Assembly: GCA_947652115.1 (NCBI GenBank)
Contig: OX393570.1
Span: forward strand, 3,835,817 to 3,899,816
Length of the DNA: 64,000 bases
Direction: 5' to 3'
DNA from: Blastomussa wellsi
Taxonomy: Eukaryota; Cnidaria; Anthozoa; Scleractinia; Plerogyridae
A model generated the notes under the pieces. The model ran no database searches. It was given only the letters and a program-made list of their open reading frames with translations, and was not told the DNA's origin. Position 1 is the stretch's first letter; each line of letters begins with the position of its first letter. A program made the position numbers and the translations under genes. Shown here piece after piece: positions 22,801 through 36,006 of the stretch.

Positions 22801-25800
22801 GTTTTTAGTACTTCTTCACTTTCCTTCAAGGCATTTAAGCTATTTTCAAGTTGGGTGTTGGTTACCTTTAAGTCTGCTAGCTGATCTTGTAATCTGTGTT
22901 CGCTTGCAATGCTATTACGAAGATTTTCTTCTGTTTCCCTGAGACTTTCTTTTAATCGTGTCAACTCAGATTCTCCATCCTCGAGTTCCTCTTCCACATA
23001 AAAGCTACTCTGCAGTGGTGCAGACTGAACAATGACCTTGTTTTCTTCAATGGACTCAAATTCGATTTTCAGCCTTTTCAATGTATCTTTTGTCTGCTCC
23101 AGCTCTTCCTTTAACAAACCATTGTCAGATCTCAAGCTTGTTAACTCATTTTTCTTGCTTCCTAAATCTTTCTTACATTGTACTATTTCTTCTTGAAGTT
23201 CTGCAATTTGGTTCTCCGCAATGGCAAGATCCTCACGTTGCTTTGCAAAAGTGTTTTCCAATCTTTTCCCCTTGATTTTCAATTCATCTCTCTCGTTGGC
23301 CATTTCCAACAATTCTTCATTCTTTGACTCAATCTCCGACACGTTCAGCTCTAGCTCCTCTTGCGCAATCTGCTCAGCTTTTATAGCTTTCTGCATGCGA
23401 TCCTTGAGATTAGAAAGACTTTTCTGTTGAGCGATAATTTCGTCTTGAAGCTGTTGATGTCCTCCTCGAAGATTCTCGCACTCGCCGATTGCAGTCGTCA
23501 GATTGCTCCTCAACTCAGCGGATTTTTCTTCCAAATGCGCCTTTGCAGACTTTAGCTCTTCTATCTGGTCATCCTTTTGTCCATTCTCCTTCTTTGCAGC
23601 ATCCAGAAGAATCCTTTGTTCCACGCACTGCTTGCTAAGCTTTAATATTTCATTACGGTTCGTGTCTCCTCTGTTTGTTGCGTCTTGCAACTGGGTTTGC
23701 AGGGCCAAGTTATCACTCTGCTCCTTCTCATATGTTAGTTCCAAGTCTGATATCTTTCTGTTAATTTTAAGCATCTCTTCACGTAGAGCCTTTCTCTCTT
23801 TGTCACACAGTTCATGCGTTACCTTGAGATCTTCAAGGAGCCTCTGAGACTTGGAATGTTCGAACTGAGAGTCGAGACAATCTTGACGAGACATTTTAAG
23901 ATCATGTTCCAGTCTTAAGATTTTGGCCTTGCCGCTCTCTATCTCTTTTTCCAGGATGGCTTGTCGTTCTTTGCTCTGTTGTAATAACAGATCAAAGTGT
24001 TGCTGGTGGACAGAACTTTCTTTTTCTTTATCTTTGTGGTCTCTTTCTTTTACAAGAGTATCTATGGTGGTCTCATACTGGCTCAGCTTTCTTGTCAAGG
24101 AGGAAAGCTCATCTTGTGCACTTTTCAGTTTGGACTCGCTAGATTCGTGATAGAATGTAGTGGTCTGCAGTTCCTTTTTCAACACGAGGATTTTCTCTTC
24201 CATGGATTCCTTCGAGATTTTAAGCTGCTCGACTTGACTGTCTTTTTCACTAATTTCAACCCTGTAGCTCTCCACTATTCTTTCTTTTTCTCGGACTTGG
24301 TTATGAGCTGGCATTAGGTCCTCTTGGAGTTTTTGTATTTTCATATCTGCAGCGTGTAAATCTTCTTTAAAGCGCTCTTTTTCCCGAGTGACTGATCCAA
24401 GCTGAAGATGAAGGCCATTCACTTTTGCTGTTTGACCTCCTAAATCGATAGTCACGCGTCTGTTCTCTTCGTTTGCATCAGAAACTTCCTTTTCCAAGAG
24501 ACCTAATTTTGTCTCTTGCTCCTGGATTTTCCTGGTTAGCCTGCTGTTTTCGTCCAAAGCGAATTCGTGAGATGTTTTGCTTGTGATTAGATCATTTTTC
24601 ACTTTGTTCAGCTCAGCTTGCAAACCTCTGATAATGGTCAAGGCATCTTCGTAGTCTTTCTTCTTTTGTTCCAAGTTGGATTGTGCAGATTCTAGCATTT
24701 TTTGATGTTCTGTTGTGATAATTTCCAGTTTCATCAATTCGTCTCTCTGGTTACTTGCCTCGATGTTTGCTTCCACGGCTTTTTCTTTCAATTCACCATT
24801 CTGTCTTTTCAGCGATTCAATCTGCGCCTCGTACTTGGCAATCTTGCTCGCTAAATCCTGAAGCTCCTCTTCCCGCTGTGTTCTTGTCTTGCCAGTGTCG
24901 TCCAGATCTTGCTGAATTTCAATCATCTTTTCTTCCAGTTCCATCCGCCTACGAATTGCCTGATCTCTTGAAGTCAAAACCTCGTCCATCTGGTGTCTCA
25001 TTGCAGTTGCTTTCTCATCGGAATCATCTAACTTGGAGCGAAGTTCTTCTTTTCCTTTGACGTGGTTTTCATTTTGCAACTCCAATGCTGCAATTTGCGA
25101 GCGATACGAAGCAATGTCAGTTTCTTTGTATACGAACTTGTTGCGTTCCTCCTGTAGAGTCTTAACCAGATTATTTTCCTTCTCGCCGTTTTCTTTCAGG
25201 TTAGATTCCATTGTCTCTATCTTCGTTTTGGCTACTGACAAGTCGATCTCACAACTACTTTTCTCTTGCATAGTGTTTTCGCACAAGTCTGTCAGGCGAA
25301 CGATTTCTTCCTCGCTGCTTTTTAACTTCAAGGATAGTCTATTTAGCTCCTCTGCGCTTGTTTCGTTCAGTGAGTCTTTATAAGACAGCTCGGTCTTCAG
25401 TGTTCCCAGGTCGGTTTCTAGGGAAGTTATCTCGTCTTTCAGTCGCTCAGCCACAAGCTCCTTTTCCGCCAGTTGTTGCCGAAGCCCCTCACATTCTCTC
25501 TGAAGTTCCTCCAGTTGATTTTGCATAGTGCTTTCTTCATCGCCTTTCCTTCTCGCATTCGTACTGCTTTCGTAAAGTTGGAGTTGCAAATCTGACTTAC
25601 TCTTGGACGCTTGTTCCAAGTCCTCTTCCATTCTCATCAGTCGTTGCGTCGTCAAAGATATTTCATACTCTTTTTCCTTCATGTCTTGCTTAGCCCTGTC
25701 AAGCTTTGACTGCAGGTCGGCAATGGTCTCGTTAGCGACCTGAAGTTGTTGGATTAAGTCTTCCTTCTCGTTCTCGGCCATCTTAAAATCCACTTGCATG

Positions 25801-28800
25801 TCAGCCATGTCCTTTTGAGTCTGCAGGAGGTCGTCTTCAATTTCTTGGTTTTCTTTTTTGTATTGCTCATGCAGTTCTTGAACTGCGGTGTGTTTTTCAC
25901 TCAGCTCGTGATATTTCATCTCCATGTTCGCGACCTTGACTTTAAGCTCGGCAATAATTGAATCTTTACTTGCATGTTCTTGTTTATAAAATTCTACGCT
26001 CGTCTTGTCTTCTGAAATGGCTTGATGAACCATTGCGTATTCCTGTTCCAATTTTGAGAATTTTTCTCTCTCCTTCTCAAGCTCCTCTCTAAGCTGAGAT
26101 GTTTGTGCTTCGCCAAGGTTCATTTGGATTTCCATTTTATGTATCTCCTCGCGCGTTTCTTTTAGCTTCATCTCAAGATCATTGTTTTCCTTCTTCTTTC
26201 TTTGAAGTGTAAAGCGAATCTCGGTCGACTGCCTCTTAGCTTGTTGCAGCAGAGAATTCCCATCTGTCTTCTCTCTCTTAGGTTCCTGATCATTTCCGGA
26301 GTTTAACTCTAACTCTGCAATTTTGTCCAGTGATTCCTTTAGCTGAAGATTTAACTCTTCAGCCTGTGATAGACTACGACATAGTTTGGCCTCAGTGTCA
26401 GAAAGTTTGCGACTTACCAGGGATATTCCGGCCTCCAATTCTTGATTCTGTCGTCTTAGATCAGCTACATCCAGTGGTAATTCCAATTCCCTGCTAACTG
26501 AGTACGATTTAGAGACGTCTCTTGGCTCATTATTTTCATTCTTTTTGAGATCACGAATCGTCATTTCTAACTCTATAATTCGCTCTTTGGAATAAAATCG
26601 TTCGACTTTCAAGTCATTCAAATCTCCTTCTGAACTTGCTAACCTCTTTTGTGTCTCTGATAATAGTTGTTCAAGTCTCACCTTTGCTTTATGAGCTACA
26701 TTGAAACTTTCTTTCAACTCAGAAAACTGGGATTTCTTGGCCTCCAGTTCCTTATTACAAGCATCGAATTTTACTTTGTAAATCTTTACCTCGTTTTGCA
26801 TTCTAGAACAATTTTCGCGATACATTTGGAGCTGAACTCGGATGCCGTCAAGTTTATGTGACAGAGAACAACTTTCCATCCCACTTCGCTGCCTTTTCTC
26901 AAAATCGCCTTCTGCTTGCATCGTATCTATCTTCTTTGTAGAGACAAGCAAATCGTGTTTTAGTGTCTGGTTCTCTTCCTGTAACATCTTAAAACGTTCC
27001 AGACATCCTTGAAGGTCTTTTTTGGTTTGCGACAGTTCCCTGCTTAATTCAACAATATCCTCGTCGTAATTCCCATTTGATACGTTTAGGCTCACAAGGT
27101 CTCTCTTCAAAGTTTGCAATTCCTTGTCTAATTCTTCCTTCTCTCCTTGTAACTTTTTTATAATACTGTTCTTCATCTCCTGATTTCCACTGTTCCAGCT
27201 CTCGATCTCCGAACACCTTTTTTCGCTCCTAAGTAATTCCTCTTGGTATCTTTTGCCGTTCTCTCGTGCCTCTACAACTTTATCCTTCAGTCTCATGTTT
27301 TGTTCTGTTAACTCTTTGATTCGCATTTCCAGATTATTAACCTAAGGATGGAAAAAAAGTAAACGTTATATATTTCTCAGCTCATGCAACCTGGTGATTA
27401 GATGTTGACAAAGTCCTTCGACGCGCGGTTTAGGTATGTCACGCGACTTCTTCACTCGGATCGGCGACTTGGTGCACGTCCACCTGGTGACCAGAAGCAC
27501 TGAATAACATGCATGCTCAAACACTAAAAGTATAATTTTATTGGGTTTTCGATCACTCTTAGGTATTTTAAATCCATGATTTCCAGCTGCTTTGCATGCA
27601 GTTTAGTTATTCCTATTATTCATTCGGGGTGGAAGCGGAATAATAAATTTTGTTAGTAGCTTGCCAGAACAGTCTGTGTGATGTTCATATTTTGGCTCAC
27701 CTGTCTTCAATAAAAAATTATCAGACAAAAGGCTTTTTCTTGATTTATTCGTCCATTTTTTTTCTTTGATCTTGATCTCTGGTGAGCATTGGGTGGGACT
27801 GGCCAATCTTGAATGGATGTAACCATTCCAGATCGGGGGGCGGGGGGGGGGGGGGGGGGGGGAAGGCTTTTGAGGTCGGCGTCAACTTTGAAGCTTTAAC
27901 TTGATGACTTTTCCTAAAATTGTACTGGCAACAATTTGAAACTATTATCACGTGACCAATGACTTTGACGTTTCCAAGGAAACGAGTTGTTGACAGCCCT
28001 AAATTAGAAAAGTTTTTGCCCATGTTCTATTAAAAATAGAGCCCGCTAAGATTCCATGGCGAACATACAAGGATATTTTCTAAAATCCAATGGAGCACGC
28101 TGAGAACGTGAGCATATCGCTTCGCCATATTTTTTTCTGGCGCGGGTTTTTTGATGTAAATTTCCACCGGCAATGTTATAAAACAATTGGTTCATGCTTT
28201 TAGTTTTACGTATACACCATCGAGTTATAGTGCACCCGTTTCCCTCGGCTATCGTCTCCACCAACTGTTACGCTTCCTTCCTGCTGTCCAAACTTACCGC
28301 GTGCACCATAAGTCGATGGTGTGCAGCTAAAAGAAAACCAATTGTTAATTTGTGCTAAATAACCGTGGTTATCAAACCCAAATTATGGCCAAAATAGCCA
28401 CGGTTATAATACCCAAATTCTGACCAAAATAGCCATGGTTATAAAACCCAAATTATGGCCAAAATAACCATGGTTATAATACCCAAATTATGGCCAAAAT
28501 AACCATGGTTATCAAACCCAAATTATGACAGAAATAACCATGGTTATCAAACCCAAATTATGGCCAAAATAACCATGGTTATAATACCCAAATTATGGCC
28601 AAAATAACCATGGTTATCAAACCCAAATTATGGCCAAAATAACCATGGTTATAATACCCAAATTATGGCAGAAATAACCATGGTTATCAAACCCAAATTA
28701 TGGCCAAAATAACCATGGTTATAATACCCAAATTATGGCCAAAATAACCATGGTTATAATACCCAAATTATGGCAGAAATAACCATGGTTATCAAACCCA

Positions 28801-31800
28801 AATTATGGCCAAAATAACCATGGTTATAATACCCAAATTATGGCAGAAATAACCATGGTTATCAAACCCAAATTATGGCCAAAATAACCATGGTTATAAT
28901 ACCCAAATTATGGCCAAAATAACCATGGTTATAATACCCAAATTATGGCCAAAATAACCATGGTTATCAAACCCAAATTATGGCCAAAATAACCATGGTT
29001 ATAATACCCAAATTATGACAGAAATAACCATGGTTATCAAACCCAAATTATGGCCAAAATAACCATGGTTATAATACCCAAATTATGGCCAAAATAACCA
29101 TGGTTATAATACCCAAATTATGGCAGGAATAACCATGGTTATCAAACCCAAATTATGGCCAAAATAACCATGGTTATAATACCCAAATTATGGCAGAAAT
29201 AACCATGGTTATCAAACCCAAATTATGGCCAAAATAACCATGGTTATAATACCCAAATTATGGCCAAAATAACCATGGTTATAATACCCAAATTATGGCA
29301 GAAATAACCATGGTTATCAAACCCGAATTATGGCCAAAATAACCATGGTTATAATACCCAAATTATGACCAAAATAACCATGGTTATAATACCCAAATTA
29401 TGGCAGAAATAACCATGGTTATCAAACCCAAATTATGGCCAAAATAACCATGGTTATAATACCCAAATTATGGCCAAAATAACCATGGTTATAATACCCA
29501 AATTATGGCAGAAATAACCATGGTTATCAAACCCGAATTATGGCCAAAATAACCATGGTTATAATACCCAAATTATGGCCAAAATAACCATGGTTATAAT
29601 ACCCAAATTATGGCAGAAATAACCATGGTTATCAAACCCAAATTATGGCCAAAATAACCATGGTTATAATACCCAAATTATGGCCAAAATAACCATGGTT
29701 ATAATACCCAAATTATGGCAGAAATAACCATGGTTATCAAACCCAAATTATGGCCAAAATAACCATGGTTATAATACCCAAATTATGGCAGAAATAACCA
29801 TGGTTATCAAACCCAAATTATGGCCAAAATAACCATGGTTATAATACCCAAATTATGGCAGAAATAACCATGGTTATCAAACCCGAATTATGGCCAAAAT
29901 AACCATGGTTATAATACCCAAATTATGGCCAAAATAACCATGGTTATAATACCCAAATTATGGCCAAAATAACCATGGTTATAATACCCAAATTATGGCA
30001 GAAATAACCATGGTTATCAAACCCAAATTATGGCCAAAATAACCATGGTTATAATACCCAAATTATGGCCAAAATAACCATGGTTATAATACCCAAATTA
30101 TGGCAGAAATAACCATGGTTATCAAACCCAAATTATGGCCAAAATAACCATGGTTATAATACCCAAATTATGGCAGAAATAACCATGGTTATCAAACCCA
30201 AATTATGGCCAAAATAACCATGGTTATAATACCCAAATTATGGCAGAAATAACCATGGTTATCAAACCCGAATTATGGCCAAAATAACCATGGTTATAAT
30301 ACCCAAATTATGGCCAAAATAACCATGGTTATAATACCCAAATTATGGCAGAAATAACCATGGTTATCAAACCCAAATTATGGCCAAAATAACCATGGTT
30401 ATAATACCCAAATTATGGCAGAAATAACCATGGTTATCAAACCCGAATTATGGCCAAAATAACCATGGTTATAATACCCAAATTATGGCCAAAATAACCA
30501 TGGTTATAATACCCAAATTATGGCAGAAATAACCATGGTTATCAAACCCAAATTATGGCCAAAATAACCATGGTTATAATACCCAAATTATGGCAGAAAT
30601 AACCATGGTTATCAAACCCAAATTATGGCCAAAATAACCATGGTTATAATACCCAAATTATGGCAGAAATAACCATGGTTATCAAACCCGAATTATGGCC
30701 AAAATAACCATGGTTATAATACCCAAATTATGGCCAAAATAACCATGGTTATAATACCCAAATTATGGCAGAAATAACCATGGTTATCAAACCCAAATTA
30801 TGGCCAAAATAACCATGGTTATAATACCCAAATTATGGCAGAAATAACCATGGTTATCAAACCCGAATTATGGCCAAAATAACCATGGTTATAATACCCA
30901 AATTATGGCCAAAATAACCATGGTTATAATACCCAAATTATGGCAGAAATAACCATGGTTATCAAACCCAAATTATGGCCAAAATAACCATGGTTATAAT
31001 ACCCAAATTATGGCAGAAATAACCATGGTTATCAAACCCAAATTATGGCCAAAATAACCATGGTTATAATACCCAAATTATGGCAGAAATAACCATGGTT
31101 ATCAAACCCGAATTATGGCCAAAATAACCATGGTTATAATACCCAAATTATGGCCAAAATAACCATGGTTATAATACCCAAATTATGGCAGAAATAACCA
31201 TGGTTATCAAACCCAAATTATGGCCAAAATAACCATGGTTATAATACCCAAATTATGGCCAAAATAACCATGGTTATAATACCCAAATTATGGCAGAAAT
31301 AACCATGGTTATCAAACCCAAATTATGGCCAAAATAACCATGGTTATAATACCCAAATTATGGCAGAAATAACCATGGTTATCAAACCCAAATTATGGCC
31401 AAAATAACCATGGTTATAATACCCAAATTATGGCCAAAATAACCATGGTTATAATACCCAAATTATGGCAGAAATAACCATGGTTATCAAACCCGAATTA
31501 TGGCCAAAATAACCATGGTTATAATACCCAAATTATGGCCAAAATAACCATGGTTATAATACCCAAATTATGGCAGAAATAACCATGGTTATCAAACCCA
31601 AATTATGGCCAAAATAACCATGGTTATAATACCCAAATTATGGCAGAAATAACCATGGATATCAAACCCAAATTATGGCCAAAATAACCATGGTTATAAT
31701 ACCCAAATTATGGCAGAAATAACCATGGTTATCAAACCCAAATTATGGCCAAAATAACCATGGTTATAATACCCAAATTATGGCCAAAATAACCATGGTT

Positions 31801-33148
31801 ATAATACCCAAATTATGGCAGAAATAACCATGGTTATCAAACCCGAATTATGGCCAAAATAACCATGGTTATAATACCCAAATTATGGCCAAAATAACCA
31901 TGGTTATAATACCCAAATTATGGCAGAAATAACCATGGTTATCAAACCCAAATTATGGCCAAAATAACCATGGTTATAATACCCAAATTATGGCCAAAAT
32001 AACCATGGTTATAATACCCAAATTATGGCAGAAATAACCATGGTTATCAAACCCGAATTATGGCCAAAATAACCATGGTTATAATACCCAAATTATGGCC
32101 AAAATAACCATGGTTATAATACCCAAATTATGGCAGAAATAACCATGGTTATCAAACCCAAATTATGGCCAAAATAACCATGGTTATAATACCCAAATTT
32201 AGGCCAAAATAACCATGCTTATAATACCCAAATTATGGCGAGAATAACCGTGGTTATGATACCCAAATTATGGCCAAAATAACCATGGTTATTATACCTA
32301 AATTATGGCCGAAATAACCGTGGTTATAGTACCCAATATTATGTCCAAAATAACCATGCTTACTATACCCAAATTACGCCCGAAATGACCATGGTTATAA
32401 TACCCAAATTATTGCCAGAATAACCGTGGGTAAAATACCCAAATTATGGCCAAAATAACCACGGTTGTAATACCCAAATTTTCGCGAGAATAACCGTGGT
32501 TATAATATCCAAGTTATGGCCAAAATAATCATGGTTATAATACCTAAATTATGGCCGAAATCACCGTGGTTATACTACTCAAATTATGGCCGAAATCACC
32601 ATGGTTATAATACTCAAATTATGACCGAAATCACCGTGGTTATAATACCTAAATTATTGCCGAAATAACCGTGGAGGGGGGTGTAAGGGTTTGCGGTGAT
32701 GTGGTTTTGTGGCAATTTTTATTGTAACTCGCGGTATTGCGTTTTTAAAACACTAAGCGGTTTGCGGTTATTATTGCGATGGATAGAGCGCCCGCCCGGT
32801 GTTCGGGAGGTCATGGGTTCGATTCCTTTCGGGGACTCTTTGTCACGCGCTCGTGTCATGTTGATTAATTAATCTATCACATTAAATTTACCGAGCTGAA
32901 ATTTTGCTGTCTCTCATTTCCACAACTCATGATATAGAATTGTTGACATACGGTACACGTTTGTTTAAAAACAATATAATTATATTTGGTTTTATCAACT
33001 GGGTTAATAATGTGAATTGGCCACCGTAAAATCGCTCCGATGAAGGGCTAACGCTCGAAACGTCAGCTCTCGAATCTCTTTACGGTGGCCAATTCACATT
33101 ATCAACCCAGTTGATAAAACCAAATTATATAGTTATACTTCCCACCTA

Positions 33149-33183
<35 letters not shown>

Positions 33184-33530
33184 CTGTTTAAAAATAATGT
33201 TAGTTAACTGTAATCAGTCATACGTGACCGAAATTGAACTAAATACTACGATCTGGCCCGAAGGATTTGGCTACAAGAACTATCTGTATAATCGTACTGA
33301 AGGATGCAATACTTTAAGGTTTCGTGTAAATTGGTGACAACGAATTCTTTTGTGACTGGAAATGTGCTTTTTTCGACAACGTAAAACATCGCTAAAATCA
33401 GTTTACTTAACTTTCTCACCTCCGTAGAATCATTCTCGTGCCGCTTTGAAAGATTCTTCTTTCCATCGCCTTCTTCGTCCATAAATAAGACGTTGTTGTT
33501 GATGACGACCTCTCGATGCGTTTCAGCCAT
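19896..33530 (-). CDS. Giant coiled-coil protein, about 2,518 aa
   Basis: Exon 1 is 33530-33420: ATG in a strong context (AATATGG), 37 codons, donor GAG/GTGAGA. Exon 2 is 27341-19896, one uninterrupted 7,446-base exon with a CCTTAG acceptor. Both borders are phase 0, giving NDSTE-VNNLEMRIKELTEQN, where the heptads begin. Nearly all of the protein is charged heptad repeat rich in Glu, Lys, Leu and Gln. Breaks occur where Pro appears, such as TPKRSPVKKPETPK (about two-thirds along) and KPISPRTIVNYEG near the end. The tail (SSDDSRSESTEEMHDEEEE) is acidic and disordered. No signal peptide, membrane anchor or motor domain was seen. It may be a golgin-, centrosome- or cytomatrix-type scaffold, but no family could be named. 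The exon 1 link is inferred across a 6,078-base intron; exon 2 alone is certain. Confidence 0.8.
28358..32674. repeat. 35-bp satellite array with higher-order organisation, about 123 units
   Basis: The unit starts AACCATGGTT, continues with ATAATACCCA or ATCAAACCCA, then AATTATGG and CCAAAAT or CAGAAAT. Each unit carries the perfect 14-bp palindrome ATAACCATGGTTAT with an NcoI site. Three main variants (A, B, C) and a C variant with ACCCG instead of ACCCA are interleaved in regular order. In 30241-31200, whole 420-bp blocks (12 units) repeat identically. Units at the left edge (28358-28500) and especially the right edge (32190-32674) are diverged, as expected when unequal exchange homogenises the centre. 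No open frame runs through the array. Confidence 0.95.
32775..32930 (+). repeat. tRNA-derived SINE copy
   Basis: GATGGATAGAGCGCCCGCC resembles an A-box region and GGTTCGATTCC is an exact pol III B box. The D stem and acceptor stem do not close, so it is not a working tRNA. The tail shares ACCGAGCTGAAATTTTG with the minus-strand copy at 2850-3125. Confidence 0.55.
32986..33183. mobile_element. Palindromic Penelope-like repeat
   Basis: TTTGGTTTTATCAACTGGGT...GGCCACCGTAAA is followed, after a ~50-base centre, by its inverted complement ending AGTTGATAAAACCAAATTAT. The centre is CGATGAAGGGCTAACGCTCG then AAACGTCAGC. A 3' extension (ACTTCCCACC, GCAGCACCACAG, TTTCTTTAGAAACTTACCCC) also occurs in the 57700-57946 copy. 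Confidence 0.6.
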
Positions 33531-36006
33531 ATTTGAATCTGAACATTTGTTCCGCAGCTTGGAAACAAAGCTTCTGTTAGTGCTTAGCTCTCCATGAATA
33601 ACACACACGTACGTGCAAAAGTATATCCCAAGACTTTGTCCCAACCTATGTTCTGGCCATAAACATCACACTTTTCACAGCGTCGCGAAATAATCCCTAC
33701 TAGAGTTATCATTGTACCATTGTGTGCTATGCATGGAATCTTTTGGTAATGACATGCAAAACGCCTCGCAATTTCACAATGCTTGTTGTAAAGAAATGCC
33801 TCTTGAGAGTTAGTGTGTAAAACAAAAAACACGCTATTGTTTTCTTCTTAAGTTATTTAGCTTTACTGGACACGTTTTATAATACAATAACAGAAGCTAA
33901 CTTTAGGAAGCACATTTAAACTGATTTTCTGGCATACCAGGTCACCAATTATCTATGGCAAGAACACACACAACACGTGTAGTAACGGTGGACGTGAAAC
34001 CCTTCAAATCGCATAAACTAACCATTTTCAGCCTCACGGAAGACAAAACAAACAAACGAGGTAGATTTACGTTTATGTTTGAGCTTAAACGTTGACAATA
34101 CTCGCAATATTTTTGCGTTTTCGATATTTCGAAACATATTTCTTTATATTTTCAACATTCAGTCACCCCACTTGTATGGGCTCCCTGTTGTGGAAGGTAA
34201 GTTTCAGATGTTAGAATTCTCGTGTTCAGCGAGAGACTCGATAGAGGATTCTGTTTGACAATTAATTAAATATTTTAAAAAAATTAAAAGACTGGATCTG
34301 AAGCGATGCAGGATCATTGTGAACGTACGAAATGTATATATTTAATTTTACGTAGCAGCAATAACAAGTTTATTTAATGAGGATATCATAGTACATGGCA
34401 GGCCAAGACTGGAAAACTTCTAAATTTCGACAACGACGCGTTAAAGGTGAATAAGATTATCACGTAATCGGATATCTTCGGGACAGTTTAGGAAATCTTC
34501 GAGAGCCTTCGGAATAGCTCTTCCTTTCTTCGTGCTAGACTCGGGTCGTTCGACAGATAAGGCTACTTTCTTCTTTTGGAACTATAAACCCGGCTGAGAT
34601 TTCTCGACTCGGCTTCTAGAACAAATCTTCTTAAAAAAGGCGTTTTCGATTACATAACGAGAAGTTTCAGCCTGGCTGAAATTGAAATTTAAAATTTTTA
34701 GCCGCGGCTGAAACATTTAATCAGGCCATAGGGCACTAAAATGCATCTGTCATTTTCTCATATTAGCATCGGTTTTTTCTGTATTTGGAATATCTTGAAC
34801 AAATTGCGTTTTCGCATCTATTCAATATCCTGACGGAAAAAATCTCTTCCTGTCCAGAGTAAACAATTAATTTACCCTTGCGAGAAAGTGCCATTCTTCC
34901 CTTGCTTTCCTCTTCAAAGCAATCGACGCACAGAATTGATAGGTAATGAAATTAAATTTGCAATGCTCATAAATTTCGTCTTTAATATTCTGCCAACATT
35001 AAAAGATTAAGTTGAGCTATAACAATATTGTGAAAACCTATCGCTCAGAACAAAAATCCGAATTTGGTTTTTGAATTTTCTACTGAAGGATAACAATTTT
35101 AATTTAATATGTATATCACCACAGCTGAACCTTTGCTGCAAATGTTCCATGTTGCTATGACAACGATGTGTCAGTGGGAAAACGAGAAAAACAGCCCAAA
35201 TAGGTATAATTACAGAAAATTAAAATGATAAATTATCATGGTTTGAAAGCAGATAATTCAATTTCTGAAACTGATAAGATCGCGATCGATTAAAGTTTTT
35301 TCTCTCAGCTGATACGATAAATGACATAATTTGCACGAAAAATGGTTAAATTACATGAAACAAGATACCTTTTTTATTGCATGGTGGATGTTTCCATTTG
35401 CTTTTGTCAGCACAGCTATCATGTTCCTTTATTAAGTTCCGTCTATTTCAAATTCTGGTGCTATATACGTCTAATTGTGGGAAATATGAAATTGTTGGGA
35501 TAGATTTTGGATAAACAAAAAATTACAAAAATAAACAATTCGATGGAGGTTAGTATTCACTTCAAACAAAGATAGGTTAATGTCATCACAAGAAAAAAAA
35601 TTGGTATGAAAATCCCACTTGATACTCCACTAATCTGATTTCTTTCGCTCATATGTTCCGCATTAGATTCAGAATTTAAAGCTTAACTTCGACTGATTGC
35701 CTAAAATCACATCCGCTTTCAGTATTTGGCTGAGCCTCATGTTTGCATCAATTGTGCGAAAAAAGTTCGTCTGGCGAAAGACATTTGGCAGAACGACGTA
35801 TGATAAACCGATCACCAGTTTTTGAAAGCCTAGTTTTTCCTGATTCAGTGAATAACTTTCCGGCTGTTGCTGCAGCAACAGTGAAAAAAAGTTGGAAAAC
35901 GTGTTGACAACTCGAAATCTACAAGACGTCAGTAAGGTATACCTGAGCTAATCACCGACTTGATTCAAACTGAACGAGTTAACGATCTAAAAACTAAAGA
36001 TACGAT
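33531..36006. other. Divergent intergenic region between the coiled-coil gene and GPCR 1
   Basis: AT-rich. The first part must contain the coiled-coil promoter (minus) and the last part that of the GPCR (plus). Short frames (33584-33832, 35669-35878) have no recognisable domain. Confidence 0.5.

Larger units (their letters stand above)
27342..33419 (-). other. Intron 1 of the coiled-coil gene
   Basis: 6,078 bases. Holds a poly-G tract at about 27835-27862, the 35-bp satellite (28358-32674), a SINE and a Penelope-like palindrome. No coding sequence was found. Confidence 0.6.

Noticed and set aside
19896..27326. Many plus-strand frames (for example 20405-20791 and 22425-22808) opposite the coiled-coil exon
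   Set aside because: They are antisense shadows caused by the Glu/Lys-rich codon bias of the giant exon; no domains or splice signals of their own.
28358..32674. Regular short palindromic repeats resembling a CRISPR array
   Set aside because: There are no unique spacers; the units are contiguous 35-bp satellite copies in a eukaryotic intron.
32775..32850. A second tRNA gene
   Set aside because: The B box is perfect but acceptor and D stems do not pair and the sequence continues into a repeat shared with 2850-3125, so it is a SINE.
34174..34197. Tiny start exon MGSLLWK followed by GTAAGT on the plus strand
   Set aside because: Too short to support alone, no downstream exon in phase before the intronless GPCR at 36007.
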